From NCBI GenBank assembly GCA_964019165.1, contig OZ025280.1, forward strand, positions 14,626,428 through 14,690,427: a stretch of 64,000 bases of DNA, in the 5' to 3' direction. A program made the translations under genes and the position numbers. Each line of letters opens with the position of its first letter. The first letter of the stretch is position 1. The notes under the pieces were generated by a model, which worked only from the letters and a program-made list of their open reading frames with translations, was not told the origin of the DNA and ran no database searches. Source of the stretch: Mastigias papua. Lineage: Eukaryota; Cnidaria; Scyphozoa; Rhizostomeae; Mastigiidae. Below, piece by piece: positions 1 through 10,875 of the stretch.

Positions 1-112
1 TATCTAATCATGTTAGTAACATTGTCCTCATGCATGAGGTCTTTAATGAGTTGGTTGATCAACTGATTGCAAATACAGAGGAACAGATGTAGTGTATCAG
101 TAACAACTCTGG

Positions 113-1513
113 TTAGAGGAAGTGATGGAAAAAGTGGAAAAATAGAGCAATTGTATTTTTCGCTCTTTGACCTGATTTGCTGCATTCTTCAATTTCCTTT
201 ACTGTTCTTGCCCCTCCCTTCTTAATATCAACCATAGACCAAGTCTTTGTTTTGTCATACCTCTGATCTGCTGGACATTTACACCATATGCAGGAGTGTT
301 TATATGCACAAGAGTCAATGCCACAAACACCATTTAGAAATTTTAAATCTCCACCTATGCAATAGTCTATTTGGTATATTTTTCCTTGCAATGAAACTGA
401 AGTAAATTCTATTCTTTCATTTATAATGTCTTTCAACGCATTCTGTAGATATAGATAATTTTCAGACCCTTTGGAAATTGCTAGAAGTACATTTCCATCT
501 GCAGAGTTTGCACATGGAAAATCAGGTAGAGTGAAAGTAAAGTCTATTACATGTAATTTGCTCCCAATCCATGTTCCATCACAAGAAAGCTTCACTCTGA
601 TGGTAGTTGGGAATGACTCATTTGTCATAAGTTTAAGATAATGTTCAAGAAGTAATGGTAATACCCCTCTACTATATTGTTGGTATCCTTCAACTCCCCT
701 CTCTATTGCCTTTATATCAAACAAACTGTTCAAGTCTTTTGCCTTTGACTTTATGACATGAGAGTGGGGCAAAACTTGATTTAGGATGGCAATCTCATGG
801 TAAGCTTCATTACTTACATTACATTTTTCTTTGGCATAAAGGTACTTGTTAAGTGTAGCTTCATTTGTTGTCTTCTTTCTAGATATAGACTTTGATTCAG
901 CTTCAGGTTCAATTAAACTTATATCTTCAAGCTCCCCACTTTTGTTCTTAACTATTAATTTGACTGGGGTGTATTCCTGTGTTTTCAAGAAAGCCACAGC
1001 ATCTTTACAATTGTCTTCTCTCTGTTTTTTAAGACGTTGAATGTGAGATTTTGAGTAATTTTTTGTGCTTCTGGATCCTGGTATAGAAGTGCGACTCCTA
1101 GTTATTACTTTTCTTGACATTATTTGCATTCATTTGTCCATTGTCGCTATCTTGTTGTTTGCTTCATTCTTTACCATTTCAAGCTCATTCTCTGTCTTTA
1201 TCTGCTTTGCTTTTGCCAACTCAAGCTCTTCGTCAATTTTTCTCTTTCTAGATGTATATTTTAGCTCCAGGTTGTAGTCATCCTTTGTGAACTTGTCAAT
1301 TTGCTGTTTGATAGCCCTAGACCCTGACCATTTGCGGATAGACTGTATCAACCTATACAGCTTAAGCTGCAGCCAAGTAACAGTAGTATCAGTCAGATCA
1401 CTAACATTAGCCCTTAGCTCAAATGTTCCGTTGAATAACTCAAAAATACTTTCAAGATGACTTTTGTTGTAAGGATCCAAATACCCTTTTCCACTTCGGC
1501 TTTTCAACAGCAA
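113..1513 (-). pseudogene. DDE/RNase H-like transposase remnant, unnamed metazoan family
   Basis: Two open stretches (1513-1130 and 1129-113) lie in the same frame and are separated only by a TGA at 1130-1132, so they are best read as one gene with a premature stop. The first part is rich in Lys and Glu and looks like a coiled coil near its end. The second contains a CDGTWIG motif, then an IGGDLKFL motif followed by a Cys pair in CIWCKC, an arrangement resembling DDE transposases of the Transib/RAG1 kind and related uncharacterised invertebrate proteins. The assignment is by motif shape only. The first codon is not an ATG, so the 5' end is probably an upstream exon. The last residues (HFFHHFL) do not look like a protein terminus, and a 3' exon or truncation is likely. 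Confidence 0.45.
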
Positions 1514-2807
1514 GTACAGTAGAAAGCTTGATAGAAATACACAAAAATTTAGTATATAGTAGTGGCTTTAGACAAAAACAAAATCTTTATATAAGTCAGT
1601 TGTATAATATGATGTATTTTTAGGAGTTGTAATAAGTAATGCTGTCCTAGGGGTGTCATAGAGGGGGGTCAGCTTCTTTGTAAAAATTTTTGAGTTTTTG
1701 GTGGCTGAGCCCCTTTTATTGAGCTGGGTAAGCTCTTAAATATGCAGTTGCCAAAGGAGAGGAAAGTCAAGATACACTCCTATCAATAAAGAAGAATGCT
1801 AGAAACCTATGTTGGCTTACTCCTTCTTTTAGTGCTTTCACAAATACACACACACATATGGGCGTGGTCCACATATATCTTACAACACAGATCCGTTTGT
1901 TAGTTTTAGACTGATACAACTATTTTTGTCTTGTGTAAAATGGGTATAATGCAAAACCAGTTTTATATCTTATTGATAAAATTCAAAGTTGAAATGAAGC
2001 CTTACTTTTTCACAGTTGCTTGTTCACTGTACATATCTCCTTCTGGATTCATGACTCCATTCTCCTTGCAATCCTAACATTCACATTAAATAAGCACTTA
2101 TCCTAGGAATTATACCAAATACTATTTAAATAAGAGGCTACAAACATAGATGAGATGACTGAAACAGATCGTTTGAAACTAGCAATTAAATGTGCGAGTT
2201 GATCGCCAGGAAGAAAATGTTCCAACGCAAAAGGCAGAAAGTTCTGGTAGCGCAAAAACTCAATTTTCCCACCAAAATGTTCACAAAAGACTGAAGAAGA
2301 GGCTGCAAAGCGATGTGGTGAGGTAATGTAGTGATGGCAGCCAGAATATACCAAAATAGTCACTGCAAGTGGACCATACCTGCTAAGTTATACCGAGGAG
2401 TGCCATCTGTGGACTATTGTCAACGTCAAAAGGTGTACACATTCTGAGGTATTTCTAAAATGGCTACATGATATTTGGATAGTATGTATTCTGATGGATT
2501 CTCTCATATTTGAAGTGTGCAGATTTAACATATAGTTAAATAGACCAACACGTTTTACTTTCAAAACAGAGCAGCGTTGTGACATTATTTTGACTATCTG
2601 ATTTGCATAATACAATGAGCATGCATTTCCTGTGATGGAAGACCTCTTCACTAGGTATGAGGTTGATATTCTATGACCCGGGGAAGCTTGGTGGTAGTAC
2701 TGTTCACACACTTCATAACAAGGATAACACACTTATAAATGTGTGATCAGTTTGGGTAGAATAACAAACCAACTGCACAGCAATTCAAGCATGCACTGAG
2801 GTCTCTT
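1514..2807. other. no gene recognised
   Basis: AT-rich sequence with a short CA-type run near 1845-1856. Small open frames at 2103-2363 and 2388-2732 on the minus strand show no recognisable motif and I do not call them genes. Confidence 0.5.
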
Positions 2808-3470
2808 TATTATTATTATTATTATTTATTTGTTAACGCAGGTTAAAAGTGGCAGCCTCAGGATGGCTGATGTGGACCTGCAAATAAAAGTATACATATT
2901 GAAAATTACAACAAGGAGGAATAAATCAAAACTGTTTGTATCAGGATAGTAGTAATCTAAATCTGGATGTCTTCTTGACAGCGGCTACTCTAACTAATTC
3001 TAATGCATTAGAGCAAACTTATATCTTTGCCTTTCTTGAAGTTTGCTCTTTTTTCTAATCACCACTATCCCGGTACAAAGTAACATCTATAGGTATAAAA
3101 GTGGTAATAATATATAAAAGTTTCGAAATCTTTGTTTCTTGGTACTGTTGTTCCTTTAATGAAAGTGGTTGTTTTCAGTTCAGTTGTTCCTTCAGTTTTT
3201 AGTTTATATTTGAAGTTTTTAATGTTCTTTGCCTCTTTCACAGTTTCAGGCAGAGCGTTCCACAGCACTGGCCCTCTAAAACTCAAAGTATTTCTCTCAA
3301 ACTCTGATCTTGGTCCTTTTACTTGCAGTCTATTCCTTTTATATAGAGACATTGTGAACTGGTCTTTTAATGCATGTTCTCCTTTTCCTTTTATGATCAG
3401 CAAGCCACTTCTAAAACTTTGTTCGAGTCAACTGTTCTTGGAATGTTCTTTATCAATCTTGCTGCTCTTC
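2808..3470 (-). mobile_element. LINE (CR1/L2/jockey-like) 3' end, 5' truncated
   Basis: The minus-strand frame 3403-3065 ends a LINE ORF2: it contains RNTLSFRGPVLWNALPETVK, the tail signature that follows the reverse transcriptase in many CR1/L2/jockey-type elements. Downstream, the 3' untranslated part (about 3060-2840 read on the minus strand) contains a potential stem-loop and ends in an ATT-type simple repeat at 2809-2836, a typical LINE 3' tail. Only the last part of the element is present, consistent with 5' truncation during reverse transcription. The second LINE end at 62.6 kb encodes the related FSYRGATLWNSLP motif but has a different tail, so the two are related families rather than copies of one element. 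Confidence 0.75.
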
Positions 3471-4150
3471 TTTTGGAAAAACAAAATAAAGGCTCCCACC
3501 AACACAAAGTGTGTATTTCAGCTCTTGGAGGAAGATACTGAAAAGGAAACCTCCTAAAATTTCACCTCTTCTTCTTTCATGTAATGAGTGGGGAAATGAT
3601 GTTCTAGATTATACCTCATGTGTTCTGTATGATAATCCAGATATACTTGGCAACAACTGGCTTGCACAAAGAAAATCACTCTTGTCTTGTAAAATGTATA
3701 ATGCTTTAAAGCTTCCATCTCTGTCAGCATTGAAGGTTGTTTCATGTACAGACAGAGTTGTTTGAAAGTCATTATGTACATGGTAGTCTATTACAATCAA
3801 AGTCAAATGTAGCCATAACAACTTCAGTCCAGCAAGAAACAAGAAACTCTGCATTCAGGTGCACTTGATGGAAAATCATGTTCTTGACACTGACTTTAGA
3901 GATGACAATATTGCAATCATAATGAAGCTGATTATTAATACATATGTAACTACTTTCTACATAACTTTGCCTCTGTGTATACTGAGAGAATAGTTGAAAA
4001 GTAGTAGATTGTTCCATATGTGAATGTAAACAATGAGTAAATATGAATGTAAACAGTAACTAAAGATTGGACATGTGCCTTGAAATGGAAAACTTGTTTG
4101 TCCACATTATTTGTCAGCTGTACCGCAAAGACTGACTATAGTGAGGTAAT
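3471..4150. other. no gene recognised
   Basis: Several overlapping short frames on both strands around 3500-4020 contradict each other and have no family signature. Positions 4148-4150 (AAT) form the left target duplication of the next element. Confidence 0.5.
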
Positions 4151-4214
4151 AGAGAGTTTACACAACACGATGCGCCCGCTCACGACGAGCCAAGGAAGTC
4201 TAGAAATGAGCGCG
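4151..4214 (+). repeat. left TIR of Harbinger A
   Basis: Inverted match to 7847-7910: outer 20 bases identical, then scattered transitions through GACGAGCC and AGTCTAGA to a GCGCG terminus. Confidence 0.88.
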
Positions 4215-5262
4215 TTCACGCCATTCTCTCGCAAGCCAGCTCGTCAACATCACCTTTGCAACACAGAATGTTTAAGAGCACATCATCGTGACAAAACTGA
4301 TGTTTTTCGTGTAAGTAGAACACTTGAAGGAGACATTTTAATGAGATTTCAATACATTTTTTATTCGTCACTCGAAATTTGTCACTTGGTTCGACTGTTT
4401 GAGTCTCACGACTTCATTAATCGTTTAGATTTGTTCATTGTGGTGGTGAAGCAACATGGCGCAACAAAGCAGTCAACAAAATACTTCAAAGTTTGTGAAC
4501 CTTACAGCACTACTACTCTAAATGTCCACCGATTTTGAATGCTTCAAGCATAGAGGACAGCAGACAGTCTCGGCAGTGTCGTCATGTACTTCCTGTAGAA
4601 TACTGATGCCAAGGCCAGCCCTCAGAATCTAGTTTTCGAAACCTGATTACTGGTCTTAATGAACTATCATAGTTCAATTGTAAACACCATCTATATACCG
4701 ACATGTTTGATTTAAAAGGTCTTAGCCCCTAAAAGTACATTAAAGTATCTGGCAATAGAACCGAAATATTATTACACAAGAACTTCTCAGAATACTGAAG
4801 CAACAAGCACTCAATGTCAGAAACTGTGCACTTGTTATCACCTTATTACTTTACTTCTAGTTGTGCTTACAGGTATACAGCGTTATGATTTTTGGGAAAT
4901 TCGTACTGTTTTATGAAACCTTATTTACAATCACCCCATACCTTGCAAAGATGCAGTCTGTTTCATCACTTGATATCATTGTCCCATATAGCTTTGTTTT
5001 CAGAGATTAATTGTAGGTTTTCCTTACAGTTCATTTTATTGATGCATACTGCTTTATTTGTCCGCATGTTAGTAGATTTTCATTTCTGTTATTACTTTGT
5101 TGTATGTATATTTTGTTTCCATTATTCTGTAATACTTAAGTATGGGTCTCTGCTCATTATAGATAGGTAGATAGTTAAGCAGTTGTTAGAAAGCTGTTAG
5201 TAGCTGAGTAAAGAAGTTGTTTTTATTGTGTTTCATATGATATTCTGTCATACAGGCCAAAA

Positions 5263-6080
5263 ATGATGTGGACAAGTGAGCACGACACTCTTCTGTGCAG
5301 AGAGATTCTAGTTGAGGAGCCCTTTCGATTCAAACTGGGTACCCGGGAACGTGGAAATTGTTGGGATAAAGTTGCCAACAAGTTGAATAAAGTTGGCAAT
5401 CCACGTTTTTGGGTGGACCAGAGAGCAGTGAGGGATAGGTTCTTGAAATTGGAAAGGGGCTTTAAAAGAAATATGGTAGAAGAGGAGCGAGCTAGTGGTA
5501 TCAGTCCCCCAGACCCTACAGAGGTAGAAACGGCAATAATGGAAATTAGTGATAGGGGGCAGGAAGCACAAAATGCTGTGGCTAGGGGGGAGCAAAATGC
5601 TGTGGAAAAAGAAAGGGAGACAGCAGAGTCAGTGAGGAAAAGATCTATGGAGAGGTTGGCTGAGACAAGAGAGAAAGAGAGTCAAGGGTGTGGAAAGAAA
5701 GAAGGAAAACTAATGGAGATAGGGAAGCAATTGATTATTTCAGGGGGAAGTATGATAGAGAATTCAATGTTAAGAGGGAGGAGCTGAAATTGAGAAAAAG
5801 AGAAATGGAGATGAAGGAAGAAGAGAAGGAGAGACAGTGGGAGATAACAAAAAGAGAAACTGACATGAAAGAAAAGGAAATGGAGAGGCAATGGGAGATA
5901 AAGAGAAGAGAATTTGAAATGATAGAAAGGGAATGGGAGGCCAGGTCCAAGAGAAAGAGTGAAATGTTTGCAGTAATGCAGCAACATATAAAAGAGCAGC
6001 AGGACTTGCAAAAGCAAATGCAAGAACAAAATAAGCTTATGCTGGATATTATGAAACAATTATTTGATAAGTTTATGTAA
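5263..6080 (+). pseudogene. Harbinger A Myb/SANT-like accessory protein, frameshifted
   Basis: The first frame (from 5263) starts MMWTSEHDTLLCREIL and contains the Trp-rich helix pattern of a Myb/SANT-like DNA-binding domain over its first ~70 residues, then a highly charged segment (ETAESVRKRSMERLAETRE). Near 5686-5690, at a GGG run, the coding continues in another frame (5688-6080) with a long Glu/Lys/Arg-rich coiled coil ending in Gln-rich heptads (QQHIKEQQDLQKQMQEQNKL). The second Harbinger copy (minus strand, 23120-22329) has the same two-part organisation in one frame, which supports a 1-base frameshift here. In the family this protein binds the element ends and aids nuclear import of the transposase; that role is inferred. 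A splice-acceptor-like TACAG lies just before the start, so an upstream exon is possible. Confidence 0.72.
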
Positions 6081-6727
6081 AAATTTTATATTAGTGTACT
6101 CTGAACTGTTATGATTTATGTATAGTTTTTAAATTTTGGCTTCATACTTCATTTTCTTATTTACAATTGCCATAGTAATTGACCAAAATTTGCATCTCCC
6201 CTAACCCAGTTGAAAAGAGTGCCTCATACAACAGGTCTGATTACATCTGTAGGCATCTGTAGGCACCTGTTCAAGGTCCAAAGGAAACCTTGTGCTTTAT
6301 GGTCAAAAATAGTTCATACCTTAGATCATATGAAGTTGTGAATAGGCATAAAATCTTTAGCTACCATTCATAAAATGTGATTTAGAATTATCTTTGCTTT
6401 ATAAATGTCAATATCTAGCCTCTTCAGTTTTTGCTGATGTAGTGTTGGAGACTTATCTTTACCAAAGGTCATTTGCTTATTCATGCTGAAACTCTCACTG
6501 ACACTACAGTTTCAATAGGCTCCTTTGCATGATGTTAATCAGTGTCAAGTGAAAGAGACATTAAAGTATTAAAAAAAGTAATATTTCTATTCACGTTCAT
6601 GTGCAAGTAGTAGTTTGTAGTCATATCTGGCAAATGTGGTAGTTTTTAAAAAACCTGTTCTGCATATCAGACGGCCTTGCTTCATCAATGTGCAGTATCA
6701 AATCAAGTTTTAAACCACATACAGAAT

Positions 6728-7798
6728 CTACAAGAAGTACTCATTCAGTGCTGGGGGGTCAAGCTGAAAGAAATTTGAAGTGCTATTGCCATACAAGCAT
6801 GTTAGGGCATTTCTTAGTAAAGCACTAACAATGTAGAACGTGCCCACAGCACTGAGGCCAATCTTTAGATTCTTTTTTAAGTCTAGAAGCTTGATATAGT
6901 TTATTATATCCCCAAAGACCCACTCAACAGCTATTCTAACGTGGCTCATAGACTGATTAAAAGCCATTTCATTATGTGTGAGAGCTGCTCTTCTTGCAAA
7001 AGGGCATTGAAGGTGAAGTCTATGGGGGTATGCAGGGTCTCCGTATATGCAAAGGGCTTGGCCATCAGGTGAGAAGAAATGTTGCTCTAACTGGTCCAAT
7101 AGACCAGACATAGCTAGCATCCTGCTGTCATGCCTTCTATCCTCAATAGGCCCAATACGGTTAGCAATCATGCCATTTGCTGCCACAACTGATTGAAATT
7201 TCAGAGCATGTACTCGTTTGTGCCCATTGTAAACAGCTCTTTGGTCATGCTTTGGCTTACATATAGGCGTAACAGTGCCATCCACAAACCCCCAACAGTT
7301 GTCCAATGCAGCACCTTTGTTGTGGACAGCAGTTGCACATGATTTCAGGTTTTCTCTACACAGCCATGGCTGGTTGAGGTCAGTCAGCAGATGTGAAACC
7401 CTGTTGTAGATATCATCCACAACATGGTTACATATCATGCAGAGTTGTGGAACAGGCCTACCGAAACATGGAACTACATTGGCATAATGGCAAGGGTGAG
7501 CAAAACGCTTCAGGCATAAACAGAGAGCTTCCACAGAGTCAATGTGTAATCTGGTATAGCAGCAATACACTTGTGGCAAAGTGAGGGACAAGGCACAAAG
7601 TTGGTACATGTTGTTTTTCCTACAACGCACTTCAACAGAACATTCTTCATCTGTCATTTCCTCCAAAGTAAACCTGTCATACTTCCAATATGGCAATTCC
7701 AAATGTAAATGTACGTTATTTACTCCTCTTTGTCGTAGCAAAAAATAATCGTCTTCCTCCATCATGTTCTCTTCCATCATGACAAATAACTCCTCCAT
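6728..7798 (-). CDS. Harbinger transposase (DDE_Tnp_4 type), intact
   Basis: A 356-residue frame with ATG start 112 bp inside the right TIR. The acidic N-terminus (residues 1-20) precedes a conserved region, and the catalytic core shows the three acidic residues expected for an RNase H-fold transposase: Asp173 in GFVDGTV, Asp254 in YGDPAYP, Glu292 in AVEWVFGD. The family cuts and pastes DNA, using short target duplications. Length is normal for Harbinger nucleases. Conserved blocks NGHKRVHALKFQSV and GRRHD-like DRRHD are present. It converges with the Myb-like gene at 5263-6080. The copy at 20851-21819 aligns over nearly the whole length. Integrity of the triad suggests potential activity, but activity is not shown by sequence. 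Confidence 0.88.
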   Translation of the reverse strand: MEELFVMMEENMMEEDDYFLLRQRGVNNVHLHLELPYWKYDRFTLEEMTDEECSVEVRCRKNNMYQLCALSLTLPQVYCCYTRLHIDSVEALCLCLKRFAHPCHYANVVPCFGRPVPQLCMICNHVVDDIYNRVSHLLTDLNQPWLCRENLKSCATAVHNKGAALDNCWGFVDGTVTPICKPKHDQRAVYNGHKRVHALKFQSVVAANGMIANRIGPIEDRRHDSRMLAMSGLLDQLEQHFFSPDGQALCIYGDPAYPHRLHLQCPFARRAALTHNEMAFNQSMSHVRIAVEWVFGDIINYIKLLDLKKNLKIGLSAVGTFYIVSALLRNALTCLYGNSTSNFFQLDPPALNEYFL

Positions 7799-7846
7799 CT
7801 CTAACCTTTCATGTCAAAAGTAAAGCTTTGGCACGAGTCTAAATAT

Positions 7847-7910
7847 CGCGCTAGTGTCTAGACTCCTTTGGCTCGTCATGAGCAGACGCGTCGTGTTGTG
7901 TAAACTCTCT
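7847..7910 (-). repeat. right TIR of Harbinger A
   Basis: Inverted partner of 4151-4214. It ends at 7910 and is followed by AAT, matching the AAT before 4151. Confidence 0.88.
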
Positions 7911-8825
7911 AATGCTGAGAACAGGGCAGTGGTCAGGTTTCCCAGACATTCAAGATGGAGATGCCATATTAGCTTCATAGCAAATAGTGCTTTGGTGTAT
8001 CTATCATAATCACACACCAGATGACTTTAGTGTATTCAGTTGCTTTTGTTTTACATTTAGGTTAACTCAATGTCTTCCCCAATCTCTCATTTGTAAACTA
8101 CATTGCCAATTCGATTACCCTGGTGATACAAGTGCTTCATTGGGATATTGAGGTCCGTGGATAAGGTTGTTCATCTGTCAAAGTAGCACACTTGCTGGAA
8201 TAGACTTAAGTATGGAATACTATGTGAAGAAAACCAGTACAAAAAGAACAATAACGCACTGATGTGTTTCTATCCATATCTGTATGGTTTGTGTTTAAAG
8301 ATATGTATAGTCGCTATAATGATTTCATTTCCCACAAATAGTCTACATACAATCTATACTGCATAGTTAAATGTAGCTATTTTCAGAATTGAACAAAAAC
8401 ATGGTATCATGGGCCTATGTTTTCTAAACTTGCTGTACATGCAAAATATGCTTTTAGTGACATCATGGAAATTCACTACAAAAATAAATCCCTACTAAGC
8501 TGCATGCCCTCCTACTACAGTTTACGAGAAGTTGTGAGACAGCCAAAGTTCACTTCGGCCACCATCATTCTTTCTCAAGTCTGCCTCATCCTCAGGGTCC
8601 AACAACAATAGAGCAAGCATTCTAGTCCTATTATGTCCATGGTAATAACACAGAAAAACCATGAGTGATATACAGTTGATAGTCATATAGCCATAAAGTG
8701 CAATATGCTACATTATATATAAGTAAAATTGACAAGTCACTGTGCAAATACCGTGTGTTACCAGGTGACATTCTCCTTTATCTTTGACAATTGCACTGTA
8801 TTGAGAAACTGTGAGTAAGTTTAGT
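7911..8825. other. no gene recognised
   Basis: AT-rich flank of the Harbinger element. A short plus-strand frame at 8417-8611 has no recognisable motif. Confidence 0.5.
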
Positions 8826-9400
8826 TTATAGGGGTTAATATGGTACTAGGGTTGTGTGTGACAGGAGAAGCTCCTGAACTTTAGATTTAGTAATGGTCTT
8901 CCCATTGAATTTCATCTAAAGAATGTAAAGCAAAGGAAGGGAGAGTAGATGAAATACTTTACAGAGTATCATTACTGCCCATGTCCATAAACGTAGTACT
9001 TTCCTTAGGACTTATTGTGTGAACATTGGATAGTGGTTTGGTGGTATCTGCAGTAGCATTGCTGCTGTCTAAATCATAATAATAATGAAAATATTTATAC
9101 AGGGTGGATGCTGTTATTAATGAGGGCCCTGCACCATTGTGAATGCTTGTGAGTCTACACTAATGTTATCATGGTTAGTGGTAGTGTCTTTGTCATCAGT
9201 TGTATGGCGTGAGATGTGTTCAGTGGTCTCCTGGCTCTTAATACCTTTTGTTCTGGTGTATGTAGCTGTTCAGCAGGTTTCTTCCTATGAGAGGTTTGCT
9301 GGTCATTATACGTGTTACTCGTAAATGACAGCTCCAATTCATGGTTGTAGTGAGCATCATTGAATTGTTATTGCAATGGTTGTGTTGTACACTTATGTTC
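8826..9400 (-). repeat. unnamed coding repeat, copy 1 (partner at 30706-31270)
   Basis: This segment aligns along almost its whole length with 30706-31270 in the same orientation; shared stretches include TATAGGGGTTAAT, CATCTAAAGAATGTA and CATGTCCATAAACGTAG. Read on the minus strand, both copies encode a C-terminus ending TTFMDMGSNDTL (here) or ATFMDMDGIDTL (partner) at the same stop position, plus a shared HRKxPA motif further upstream (9287-9270 region). Preservation of the terminal peptide implies a protein-coding family, but this copy has several disruptions. I do not recognise the protein. It could be the 3' exon of a transposon or of a duplicated host gene. Confidence 0.65.
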
Positions 9401-9592
9401 AACAAGTATTTCACCACTTCGGACACTACAATCAACAGGGCATGTGGCTATGCCAAATACATGCAAATTGCAACAGCAAATCAAAAAAGACAGGAAATTG
9501 AGATAAAGCCAGTGAAAAAGTACACTTTGAAGAGTTGACAAGTTAAACTGTGTCATGAAAAAATTTTGTTAAACCAGATCATTAATCAATAG

Positions 9593-9986
9593 TGTGATGG
9601 GTAGCCACACACTTTTATGAGAGCCTCAAGCCTCCTTTGAACAGCAGCATAAAGTTGATTGATGTAATCTTGTGGCATTTGAGCTGAAACATCATAAACA
9701 TGTTAGATCAAAGTTTCCATTTATCACAGGGCCTTGTGCATCATTGTTGAGCCTGCTTTTGATTAATAGCCCTACATTTTCACTTATGTCATGAAGCAGA
9801 GAAACACATCTTGTGGTGTTTATTCTTTGATCGCATTGCAAAAGTCTGCCTATGCTATGTTATGGACACCCTGTGACTCATTTACTTAACCTCGTTTTAA
9901 CATTTTATTATTCAGTTGTTATTTGTGTATCAGCTCAAGAGCATGTGACTTTCTATGTGTTCCATTCTAACTATGAAAATATAACA
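9593..9986 (+). repeat. possible 5' LTR of a Gypsy element
   Basis: The stretch begins TGTGATGGG and ends ATATAACA, directly followed by TTGGCAAGGAG, which resembles the TGGCGACGAGGA-type primer-binding site common in animal Gypsy elements. A gag gene begins 23 bases later at 10010. No second LTR copy was found, so the boundaries rest on position and the TG...CA ends only. Confidence 0.4.
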
Positions 9987-10009
9987 TTGGCAAGGAGTAT
10001 AAAGCGAAA

Positions 10010-10875
10010 ATGGCTGCAAAACTAGATATTGCACCGATGCCTATCTTTGATCCCAAAACGGATCCAAGCAACCTTGGGACAAGATGGAAAATCTGGATAA
10101 AGAGATTTCAAACATATCTGAGAGCCGCTGATGTCACCGATGCCTTGCAAAAATGTGTGTTATTATTTTATTCTGCTGGAGCTGAAGGTCAAGAAATCGT
10201 TGAAACTATTCCTGAAATGGTGACGACAATGACTTTGATACTGCTGTGACCAAACTCACTGAACATTTTGCCCCATCTCACAATATCAGCTTCAAAATTT
10301 TTCAATTTTGACAAGCCAGACAACACTCAGGGGAAACCCTCAAAGAATTTCATACACGATTGAGAAACCTCTCTTACACTTGTGACTTTGATAAACCTGA
10401 TGAGGAAATCAAAAGACAGATAATGTCAGGATGTTTAAGATCTTCATTACGTCAAAGTGCCCTAAAAACTGCCAACCTCAAATTCGAAGATCTCTTATTG
10501 ACAGGAAAGCGAGCTAAAGAAAGCAAAATTCAAGCTGAACAGATGGAAAATCCCCTATCAACTTGAAATATCAGATGCTAACACGGTTCAAACACTTAAA
10601 ACTAAGCCAAAGCCGGTCAGAAAACACTACAGTAACTCCACAAAACAGGTAGCTGCGACAAAATCAACTTGCTACAACTGTGGATTTGATTTTCCGCACA
10701 CAACTGGACCTTGCCTCGCTCGTGGCAAACCTTGCGGATCATGCAAATGCAAACATCATTTCACTCGATGTTGCACAGTTTTTGCTACTTTAGAGCAAGA
10801 CTTCACACCCCCATATTTGCCAAAGGATGGTATGATATGTCACCGCCAAAACAATGCATTCAAAATTACTAGATA
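10010..10875 (+). pseudogene. Gypsy (Ty3) gag, broken
   Basis: The product begins MAAKLDIAPMPIFDPKTD and contains WKIWIKRFQTYLRA, the typical opening of Gypsy Gag proteins, then FHTRLRNLSYTCDF and, near 10660-10790, a Cys/His cluster (CYNCGFDFPHTTGPC followed by CGSC). The frame is interrupted: a shift near 10220, stops near 10310 and a shift near 10565. Gag would form the particle that packages the RNA. No protease, RT or integrase follows; the coding similarity ends by about 10875, so the copy is 3' truncated. Confidence 0.75.

Larger units (their letters stand above)
4151..7910. mobile_element. PIF/Harbinger DNA transposon A, full length with TIRs
   Basis: The ends 4151-4214 and 7847-7910 are imperfect inverted repeats of about 64 bp beginning AGAGAGTTTACACAACACGA, and AAT flanks both sides (4148-4150 and 7911-7913), a 3-bp target duplication as expected for Harbinger elements in length though not the usual TWA sequence. 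Inside are two convergent genes: a Myb-like accessory protein on plus (5263-6080) and a DDE transposase on minus (7798-6728). This two-gene layout is characteristic of Harbinger. The accessory gene carries a frameshift, so the element is probably no longer self-sufficient, but its transposase looks intact. The stretch 6081-6727 between the genes holds nothing else recognisable. Confidence 0.88.

Noticed and set aside
846..1277. Plus-strand frames opposite the 113-1513 gene
   Set aside because: They are low-complexity antisense shadows of the charged coiled-coil part on the minus strand.
3132..3765. Plus-strand frames at 3132-3557 and 3511-3765
   Set aside because: The first is the antisense of the LINE ORF2 tail; the second has no motif and overlaps contradictory frames.
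5308..6059. Minus-strand frames rich in Leu, Phe, Ser and His
   Set aside because: Antisense of the Lys/Glu coiled coil of the Myb-like gene; such composition arises from GAA/GAG/AAA codons.
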